NCBI GenBank assembly: GCA_001579985.1
Contig: LRSR01012727.1
Coordinates: forward strand, 1 to 48,588
Direction: 5' to 3'
Source: Hypsibius dujardini
Taxonomy: Eukaryota > Tardigrada > Eutardigrada > Parachela > Hypsibiidae
DNA: 48,588 nucleotides
The notes beneath the pieces are model-generated. The model worked only from the letters and a program-made list of their open reading frames with translations, ran no database searches and was not told where the DNA came from. The translations under genes and the position numbers were made by a program. Below, piece by piece: positions 41,301 through 48,588 of the stretch (within the stretch, counting starts at the first letter, position 1; every line of letters begins with the position of its first letter).

Positions 41301-44300
41301 ACAAGCATATTGGCCGTGCGTGTAGACCAAAGACCGACCGGAAGGACACACCCGTCTGCACCACTACAGCGTAGGCGGGCCGCCTACTGTAATGCAAATG
41401 CAGACTCAGCGAGCGTGCGTTATTTCTAATTTTGTGCCACACGACAACGCAAACTAAAATTAATAAGGCAGGCCGTGTAGGGCAAAAAAAAGGTAAACAG
41501 ATCTTGCTTTGAAACTTTTTCCTTTGAAGCTTTCCATCGCAGCATTTTATTGATTTCATCTCTGTTGCGACCCCATGTTTTAACACCATGCATCCCATTA
41601 TCAGCAAATGTTCGGTTAGTCGCGCTTTTTTCACAATAAAATTGATGAACATAAACAGTTAGGTCATTTTGCAGGCACTTGCGCGTCTTCCGGGACATCA
41701 AAGCATCGCCTCGCTCAGCAAGCTCTCCGAGGTCGCGCCCCAATTCACCGTGAGCCCTTGTCCGAAGCCCAAATTTGACCCGTCTTGTAGGTAGCTTATG
41801 GATTTATTCACAGATTTCTTGTCATCGAACGTCCAGTGCGGACAACGGAAAGGGCAGAATCACGTCTCGGGAAGAGGCACGCACATGGAACTCTTTGACG
41901 GCGTCGCATTCTTTTTCAAAGGTCTGTTCCACTTGCTTTGCCCGAAGCCGTATTCCTGTTAGTTATTTCATCTATTTATGGGGTTGTTTGCAGATTTCCT
42001 GCTGGGAAATATCCAGAACGGGCAATGACGGCAGCGGAAAAGCTTCTCGGGACGTCGGATGTACAGGGAACTTTGTCACTGCGCCGTATTCTTCCGCAAC
42101 GGTATGTTGTATTTTCTGCGCAAAAATTGCGCCGAACATTTGCTTCCTCTTTGTTTATCCCATTGCTACCGGACCGACGGACAGGTGTTTCGCCAGTTGG
42201 CTTCAACCCCCTTCAGTGGATCTGCTGGAATACCGCATCGGGAAGGAATGTCGATGACGTCTACAGGGAAATTACCAACTGCGCCGTATTCTTCCTCGCG
42301 TTTCCAGCTCGACTTTCAGCAGTTATGCTCCATCACACTGAGTCCCCTGCCCTCCGGCCAGTTCCCCTTCATCATGCCGTCGAGGTTACCGATCAGCTCA
42401 CCGGCCATCAGGCGACCTGGACTTGGCGATAATGTGATGAATAAGTTGCCGTCAATATGGAACACGGAAAAGTGCGACCCTGTACCGGATGCCTACCGGG
42501 AAATTGACGCGCCGACGGCGGAGCACCTTAAAATCGAGAAGCACGCAGCACGTTTGGTTAGGATCCGACACAGAAAGATGAAGAAGCACCAGTATAAGAA
42601 GCTCCAGAAGCGGATGGGAAGACGTTTTGCAAAGTGAGCTAGTTATGATTGATTGAGTGATGGATTTGCTACTGGCAGAAGCAGACTAAAGAACATGTGC
42701 GTGTACTTTTCTCAACAGGGACAAGTTGAAACGATTCAATCGAGCGCTGAAGCTCTTCTACGCCGCCCAGAACCTTATTGTCACGAAAGCCAAAGCATTC
42801 GACCCGGAGGAATATGTGCGCAACTACCTCGCCACGGCGAAAGGCTGCGAGGAGGCGCGGGAGGAGGAGTTACTCCGGAGAAGAGGCCCATCCAAGCGAA
42901 GCATCGAAAGGAAATTCTACCAGCCTTTCCCAAAGTCAAATCGGTATCGTTGAAGCAACGCTTACTTTTAATTCGGCGTTTTGCGTGTACACACCTTATG
43001 AATTTCTACAATTACTATCCTTTTGACCTTGTTTTGCTGCTGTGACGCAGCATGTGTTGGCTTTTTGGGAAAATGCCAATTGCTGAACGGTAATAAAAAT
43101 TACTCTCGGAAGTCGTGTAATAATCAAAAATAATAAATAATCAAGTCGTGAAAATTAATGGGCCTTTTAACTGTATGTTGGTCGAAGGAAAAGCAAGACC
43201 ATAAATTATTTCATTTTACAATATATTTTAAATACTCAAGAACCTTTTTTCTATCTTAAATCAATTCTAATTTAAGTTAAGTACTTTTTATGTTTCGAAC
43301 AAAGCAATAATTTGATTTTGAAAAAAAATTGATTTGAATTGTCTACTTGTTTGCCAAATCTAATGATGCCTCTCTCTGGGTTTGTATGCCTGTTTGTCTG
43401 CATGTCTTCCTGGTTCCTGTCTGCCAAACTATCCATCGATTTCTCTGCCTAGCTATCTGTTTGTCTGCCTGTTTGCCTGTCTGTCTGTCTGTCTGCCTAT
43501 TAGTCTCCGTCTGTTCGCTTGTTTGTCTGCCTGTTTGTCTGTCTTCCTATTAGTCTCTGTCTGTCTATTTGGCTCTATGTTGTCTGTCTGCCTGTCTTTC
43601 TCTATGTGTATCTGTGTGTGTGTGTGTGTGTGTGTGTGCCAAGATCGTCTACACCCAATCTTCCTACTACCGTCTGCTTTTCATACCAAGCCGACGTCGC
43701 TTTTTCTACCTTTCTGTGGACCGGCCACCAACCCACAGACCCAGACAATCATTACCCAAAACCCTCATCGTTTTCAGTCACACTTACCCTCTTTTCCACC
43801 GGTTGCTTTACTCGTCTCGCTGAAGTGCTGCTGCTGCTGCGTCTCCTTGCCCATCTTTGGCGACTTCGGTGACGGCACACAGGGATAAAGGCGCTTCTTA
43901 AAGGGCAAAGCGACCCGGGCATTGGCGGCGATCTCCACCACCGGATCCGCACCACGGGATGCGGCCGAATTCGACGGTGCAGTCCCAACACCACCACCAC
44001 CATTGACGGCGGCAGTCATACCACCAATAACCACAGTCGGCACCGAGCCAACAATCTCCGCCGCGGTCACCGGCAAGGTCCTTTTCCGCTTGGAGATGAT
44101 CACCGCGCCAGCGAACGTCGCCGTCAGGTTCATAATCTCCTCTTGGAGGCCCAGATCGACCACCTTGATGTTCCGGCGGGCCTTCCGTAGGCGGGCCTTG
44201 AGCTCCGTCGGCGGCACCGAGTAACCGGGCATCTTGTCCACCAGGAAATCGGACCGCGGAGAAAGGTTGAGGGCGTCGCGGTCGTCCGGTTTTCCACCCC

Positions 44301-47300
44301 CACCGCCACCGCCGTCAAAGTCGTCGTCCGCAATTTTGGCCTGAAAAGGCGATGGAAAGTTATTAAATAGGGTTTTTGCCTTTCGTTTTTCATAGCAAGA
44401 ACGCTAAAGATCATTAGCGGACAGATGACCCCGGGGCGACGTGAGATTTGTCATTTCCAAAATATTGGCTGACTTAAAATAATCTCCAACAAATAAAATA
44501 AAATAATGAAAGAAATCCAGATAATTACTCGATTAATGGGCAATGAGTGATCAGTAGTGAGAAATGACCATGAGGAACAGTCCCAATGCCATGTTCGCAC
44601 ACTTTCCCATCATTGTTTGCCGATAATGCGAGTTCAAAAACTCCAGAATTAATCGAACAAACAAGCTGCAACATGTTTCTTTGAAAATTGTTTTTATTTT
44701 TTTTAAATGACAAACGAAAAAGAAACACTGAGGCTACCTTAATTAATATACCTCACGATTTTGCCCTCTTTGTTCTTTCTTACGCGACATTCCTGGCAAA
44801 TTAACACTTTCATAAAAAAACACATGTCATAAAAAAACCGGAAAATGTTAGTCAAATATTTTGTTATTAATAACAAAGCGATTAGTGGGAGGGACAACAA
44901 AAATACGATAAAAAACAATTTGGTTTTGGTAATCAAATAAAAATCAATTAATACGGATTTTAGTTTAGTTTCATTTTATTAATTAAAAATTTTAGTAATT
45001 AAACTTTTAGTCTAGCTTTAGTGAAAATAAACTGACTCATGCAATGATTTTTGTGCTTTTCTCGGTTTCAAATGTTTTTTAGTTAGCTAAAAAACAAAGC
45101 AAGGAAAAATAGTCGTGAAAAGTTAAGTTTATTTTTCGATATATTTGTTTAGTTTGGTTTTGTCATCCCTATTAGATTATTAGTAGTCTCAATTAGTTGA
45201 AACCCAAATGACTAGTTCAGTGAAGCGTTCAGGTTCAGTAGGATTGAGAACCGAAACAATAAACCTCGATCAGAACTAAACAAGTTAGTAACTTAAAGTG
45301 CAAATTGTGAGGCGACAGTTTTGCCAAGCCAATACCTGCAAACTGGAGAGTAGCTCGTCGAAATTCACGTCGTTCGCCGAGGCCGCCGCCGTCGCGATAG
45401 TGGTGGTCGCCAACGCCGCGGACGGCGGTGGTGTGAAGGCCGGCGGAAGGGGCGCCGGTAGAAACGGCACGGCCGACGGCACCACCGCGACCACTTCCGC
45501 ATCGCCCTTCCGTTTCTTCCCCGATTTGGACTTCACCGCAGCGACCACCGGCGGTGCCACGGAGGAAGTGATTCCCCCACCGATCCGAGGGGAGTCACTT
45601 TTTGCTGGTGCGGGTGAGATCCGGCGTTTCGTCGATGGCGACGCCCGCGACTCAGGGAGACCGTTCAACGGTGTCCCGGTCGGCGTCGTCGTCGCCGCCG
45701 GGTAAAGCATTTGTATCACACTGCCGGGCGTAATTGGCGAGACGAAGCCCGGATGCGACGGCTGTTGAAGAAACATTGCGGGAAACGGCTGCGGCGGCTG
45801 CTGAGGAAGACCTCTGGGAGGTATGGCAGCCACCGTCGAGCTCTTCCCTGCCTCCCATGTCACCGGTTGTGGCGGCTTACTCCGGATCGCGACCGGTCCC
45901 TTCTTCGACCGCTGCTGCTGACTGGACGTGCTGCTGTCTCGCGAGACCGGCACGACGGTCGGTGGTTTTTGGTTAGCCGGTCGGATCGGCGGCGCCCCGC
46001 CGAGAATCTCCGTGATGCGATTGGCGAGAAATGCATCAGATGTGATTGATTGGTTGATTGATTGAGCAGCTGCTGCTGCCTTCGTCCCGTTTGATGAGGG
46101 CTGCTGTTGTTGCACTAAGTGCTGCCCCGGTTGCGATGACGGATGGGATTTTCCGTTAACAAGGCCGCCGGTGAAGGCGTTGATGGGCGGTTGGTGGTGT
46201 TGCGGGAAGATATTCGGCGGGAATATCGTGAAGGGCTGGGCCGGACCGAAAAAGAGCTCCTGCGCGGTTTTACCCATGCTGTTGTTGGAGGAGGGTCCGC
46301 CGCCGACGCCGTTGAAGAGCTTCGTCGGAGAAGACGAGGATGGTGGTGGTGCGCGGGAAGCAGGCTTCGCGGCGGCGATTCGGACGAGCTGGTTGGCCGC
46401 CGGTGGGCCAGGTTGGGGAAGAGCATTGATGATGAGGGGTCTCGGTGGTTTGCCGCACAGTTGTTGCGGTTGCTGCTTAGGGCTGGAATGGCCGTTGACT
46501 TTGGACGCGGAAGAGAGCGGTGGGTGAGGATGGTGGTCCGACGGACGCGAGGACTTGCTGGATGATGATGATAAGGTCGTCGTCGCCGCCGCCGGTCGTG
46601 CCACCGGGTGCGAGGAGGTGGAGGAGGACCGGCTTCCGGCGGCGGATGACTTTGACGGACGTCCCGGCTTGGCGGTACTCGTCTGAAAAGCCACAAGATC
46701 ATTGCAGTGTGCTATTGACGTTTTGATGGTACGACAGGCGTTTTATGAAGTCGTCGTAAACCCATTTGTATGGAGCAAACGTTTCAACTGCAAATATTTA
46801 TATATCCTTTTGTATCTTCGTTTCAGGGACTGGATATTTTAGTGTCCGAAAAAATTGACTCGTCTGAAAAACCAAAAATTGCGGTGTGCTTCTCATATTT
46901 TAATTACGAAAGGCGTTTTATAAAACCCCGTCGTAAAGCCATTTTGTATCGAAAAAAAGGTCTAATTTACAATTTTATATTATTCTTTTACATTTATTAA
47001 ACTTTATTTTTTATTAAGAAACTGTATACTTTTTGTGTCGAAAAAATTCAGTAAGGACGAGTTTCTATAAAAGGGTTGTTAAATATTTTATTAATGCATG
47101 TAGGGTGATTTTTTAAAGATAATACCTACATGTGCTGTAGCCTTGTAAAGTTGTCAACTGATCGATAAAAATATAAATAAAATATATTGACACCATAAAA
47201 AAATTCACGGTGGCCGAGGTACGGGTCAATTCCATGGAACACTGGGACAGTTCGGACCCGATCCGAAATCAGACCAATAGTTCCGCCCCTTTCACTTCAA

Positions 47301-47719
47301 AAACATCACCGGCCATATCGATCGGTTCCAAACTGAATTTCATATTTGTCAGAAAGCTGTAAATTTTCACAATCCCACTCAATATACTAAGTGTATTTGA
47401 TTACGAGGTAGTTCGTCCACAATCAATCAATCAACGAGCCAAAAATCAGCAAATCTGTCAGGCACTGCAAAAAATGATCACATTAATTCCGCAATCAGAG
47501 ATAATACCAAATCTAAGAGCAAATGCAATTTCTAAGGTTTTAATTACCATTGTCAGTAGTTTAAGGGCAAGAACTCACTTTTGATTCTGTCGGAGGGTCC
47601 TTCGTGGCAAAGGCAGCCTTCCCCTGCTTCAAGCCATTTTGCGTGGTGGCGTGGTGCGAGTTCCCCTCAAAATGTTTGGATTTCAGGTTGGCCGCTGCAT
47701 GATGTAATCCCGACGACAT
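35169..47719 (-). CDS. ASH1: ASH1-type histone-lysine N-methyltransferase (AWS-SET-postSET-PHD-BAH), 11 exons
   Basis: The family methylates histone H3 (mainly K36) and keeps developmental genes active as a trithorax-group protein. Exons 5' to 3': 47719-47579, 46682-45336, 44340-43788, 40873-40671, 39968-39467, 39020-38679, 38171-37852, 37647-37411, 36767-36193, 35704-35533 and 35252-35169; 4476 nt, 1491 residues, all in phase. The N-terminal ~750 residues are disordered (Ser, Pro, Gln, Gly), with an AT-hook-like KPGRPSKS. AWS (~838-885): LCECRPPP...GCGDSC...CDPATCPCGTRCSNQTIQR. SET (~905-1015): TFICEYIGEV, RFINHSCEPN (cofactor site), ITYDYKFE. Post-SET: KCFCGTKSCRG. PHD (~1197-1245): RCICGIYMEDSTMVECDRCK + WQHCECVG. 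BAH follows (NFYVRVGDCVYL, VDKMWMNSAGVKWIFGWHYL). No bromodomain is seen between SET and PHD, unlike vertebrate ASH1L. The last exon (27 residues) is least certain. Shorter than insect or vertebrate orthologues. Confidence 0.92.
35342..35415. repeat. CTGT array in the last ASH1 intron
   Basis: About 17 CTGT units inside the intron 35253-35532. Confidence 0.95.
35705..36192. other. AT-rich ASH1 intron 9
   Basis: The part 35980-36175 is rich in TTTAAATAAA words and ends in GTTTAAACAACA, resembling a right end of the hAT-type MITE family, but no left end or duplication was found. Confidence 0.45.
36768..37410. other. ASH1 intron 8 with a short tandem repeat and AT-rich block
   Basis: About 36930-37035 holds tandem ~24-bp units built on GGAATGGAACGGTACAAGCG. 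From 37080 an AT-rich block starts AGGGTTGTTTAAATC, resembling the MITE left end. Confidence 0.55.
36930..37035. repeat. ~24-bp GGAATGGAA-type tandem repeat
   Basis: Three to four copies of GGAATGGAACGGTACAAGCG with small changes, in ASH1 intron 8. Confidence 0.85.
37715..37835. repeat. CTGT / CTGAATGT array in ASH1 intron 7
   Basis: Starts as CTGT and passes into an 8-12-bp higher-order unit (GTCTGTCTGAAT). It nearly fills the 204-bp intron 37648-37851. Confidence 0.92.
38172..38678. other. AT-rich ASH1 intron 6
   Basis: Almost entirely A/T with no recognisable ends or coding content. Confidence 0.5.
39021..39466. other. AT-rich ASH1 intron 5
   Basis: A/T-rich with TTTAAAT words; no defined element. 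Confidence 0.5.
39969..40670. other. ASH1 intron 4 with a TTTTATTTCATT repeat
   Basis: Between 40020 and 40215, words of the TTTATTTCATT type repeat at about 10-17 bp spacing. The remainder is AT-rich with ATCA units near 40575-40650. Confidence 0.6.
41283..42953 (+). CDS. AURKAIP1: Mitochondrial small ribosomal subunit protein mS38 (AURKAIP1), nested in ASH1 intron 3
   Basis: mS38 is a mitoribosome small-subunit protein; its vertebrate form is also called aurora kinase A interacting protein 1. The C-terminal half is well supported: 42267-42633 and 42719-42953 join in phase (AA|G) and carry the family core RIRHRKMKKHQYKKLQKRM followed by a basic helix DKLKRFNRALKLFYAAQ. The 5' part is a model: 41283-41295 (MASR, donor GTGAGA) and 41675-41749 (donor GTGAGC) fit phase throughout and give 229 residues with an Arg-rich, acid-poor N-terminus suited to mitochondrial import. 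Alternative acceptors exist because the region 41810-42310 contains three related copies of a ~190-bp unit. The whole gene lies in intron 3 of the ASH1-type gene on the opposite strand. The family C-terminus is extended here (FDPEEYVRNYLATAKGCEEA...). Confidence 0.72.
41810..42310 (+). repeat. Three diverged tandem copies of a ~180-200-bp unit containing splice-like sites
   Basis: Matching landmarks: TCACAGATTTC / TGCAGATTTCC at 41808 and 41991; GGAACTCTTTGACGGCGTCGC at 41887, GGAACTTTGTCACTGCGCCG at 42068, GGAAATTACCAACTGCGCCG at 42267, each followed by a TATTCTTC-like stretch. Spacing is 181 and about 199 bp. The third copy forms the start of a coding exon of mS38. The first two end in donor-like GTCTGT and GTATGT. 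Confidence 0.72.
43046..43380. other. AT-rich part of ASH1 intron 3 downstream of mS38
   Basis: A likely AATAAA-type signal for mS38 lies near 43092 (GGTAATAAAAATT). The rest is AT-rich DNA without defined ends. Confidence 0.5.
43380..43640. repeat. CTGT/CTGC tract passing into a TG dinucleotide run
   Basis: Loose CTGT and CTGCCTGTTTGT units, then (TG)n at about 43610-43638, in ASH1 intron 3 close to exon 3. Confidence 0.88.
44341..45335. other. ASH1 intron 2
   Basis: 995 bp of AT-rich sequence. The part 44955-45175 has TTTTAGTT words and ends GTCATCCCTATTAG, like a hAT-type right end (compare TAGGGATGGCA at 20390). No left end was located. Confidence 0.5.
46683..47578. other. ASH1 intron 1
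   Basis: 896 bp, AT-rich, no other gene. ATCA units at 47425. Nothing else seen. Confidence 0.5.
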
Positions 47720-48588
47720 CAGTCAGACACATCCAAAAGGGCCTGCAAATCAACAGCACAAAACTATGAACCAAAAATGTAAATCAACTCAGTTCAATCA
47801 ATCAATCAACTCGGTTAATCCATGGCAAAATCAGTACTCAAGAAACAAAACAATCGATCAATCAACCTCCGTCCACTGCGGTAAACTCCCAATGGTAAAA
47901 ATCAACCAATCAATCCATCCGCCTTTCAACAGAAAAATTTGCGGAGTTTTCAAGAAAACTGAAGATTTGTAAAAAAAAGTAATAATCGAAGCGAGAGATT
48001 GCTGATATTCCGAACAGGTGAGAGAAGGGAAAAGCTTAAAATTAACCTCAAAAGACCTCGGCGGTGCATCCTTGTGAGGACGCGCGGCCTTCTCATGTCA
48101 AGGGACTTCATTCGGCCCCGAAAACATGTAAACAAATGAAATTCCCAATGAAAATTCGCGCATTGCCAACTAACCGTTACTGAAGGAATTTGGGGTGAAA
48201 AGTCTAGCCAATGACAAGAAGCATCAGCAATATATCCGTTTTTTGAACGCAACAACAATACAATCAGCAGGCGTAAAAGTTAAAAAGTGACCTAAAAAGT
48301 TCCATGTTTCGAGAGGGGGATTCACGGGGGAAACAGGGAGAAAACACATATCACACACGAACCTTCACAGTTCACACATACACACACACACGACCCACAT
48401 GCAGCGCATTAGCATCACAGTGAGAGCGGCAGGCCGAGCGGGGTGAGCGCGGCGTGTACACACTAAATACGTGGCCGTAATGTAACGCTGAGCCCGTTAA
48501 CACAAATTAACTCCTACTTTGTTACTTTTGCCAGTAGGACTTAAAGTTGGCTGTAACTCGGTCAACGTTACAATACGGCCACACGTGT
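47720..48588. other. 5' flank of the ASH1-type gene
   Basis: Holds the upstream region of the ASH1 start, ATCA clusters at 47790-47920, a short CACA run at 48368-48390 and an inverted repeat at the right edge. No TATA element or other gene is evident. Confidence 0.5.
48472..48588. repeat. Inverted repeat at the window edge, possible small transposon
   Basis: TACGTGGCCGTAATGTAACG at 48472 is matched in inverse by CGTTACAATACGGCCAC near 48567-48583, with further partial pairing inward (GAGCCCGTTAACA against TGTAACTCGGTCAA) around a ~45-bp loop. It may continue beyond the window. Confidence 0.7.

Noticed and set aside
41813-42165. First two copies of the ~190-bp unit as constitutive mS38 exons
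   Set aside because: Each creates a stop or a phase break with the well-supported C-terminal exons in the combinations tried; alternative use remains possible.
45298-46565. Long plus-strand open frames opposite ASH1 exon 2
   Set aside because: They are shadows of the GC-rich low-complexity exon; the minus-strand frame is continuous, spliced in phase and carries the AT-hook.

Overview
This is eukaryotic nuclear DNA from an intron-rich animal genome. Every recognisable gene is split by short GT-AG introns, and exon phases could be followed by hand across each splice. Two secreted intradiol ring-cleavage dioxygenase genes in tandem suggest an ecdysozoan invertebrate: such genes are known from tardigrades, spider mites and a few other arthropods and are usually explained by horizontal transfer. 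A tardigrade fits, but no sequence here proves it. Introns and intergenic gaps are full of tetranucleotide arrays (CTGT/CAGA, CCGT, ATCA) and AT-rich inserts, while exons are GC-richer and clean.

Layout. 732-1601 (+): 3' end of LEO1 (Paf1 complex). 2290-4143 (+): unrecognised Ser/Arg-rich single-pass membrane protein. 5041-7062 (+): PPCS, coenzyme A synthesis. 7350-11742 (-): FAF2/UBXD8 of ER-associated degradation, 12 exons including a 27-nt microexon. 13680-14402 (+): short membrane-anchored protein with a glucosidase-II-beta-like Cys-rich domain. 14910-16013 (-): COQ7, ubiquinone synthesis. 18069-19107 (+): Cys-rich secreted orphan. 20960-27095: a cluster of nested DNA transposons, with a PIF/Harbinger element (transposase plus Myb/SANT-like gene) carrying a Tc1/mariner fragment and a 949-bp TA-flanked element, next to a long foldback element that carries an AT-rich hAT-type MITE. 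27866-28150 (-): possible small secreted protein. 29308-31272 and 32505-33730 (+): two intradiol dioxygenases. 35169-47719 (-): an 11-exon ASH1-type histone methyltransferase (AWS-SET-postSET-PHD-BAH), whose 2.9-kb third intron contains, on the opposite strand, the gene for mitochondrial ribosomal protein mS38/AURKAIP1 (41283-42953). The right edge holds an inverted repeat cut by the window end.

The genes do not form a pathway: this is an ordinary mix of housekeeping loci (transcription, chromatin, CoA, ubiquinone, ERAD, mitoribosome), a likely transferred dioxygenase pair, and a transposon graveyard. The most notable structures are the datable transposon nest, the duplicated dioxygenases with matching introns, the antisense nested mS38 gene, and microsatellites that fill whole introns. 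Exon boundaries come from splice consensus, phase continuity and remembered family motifs; no alignment or transcript was available.
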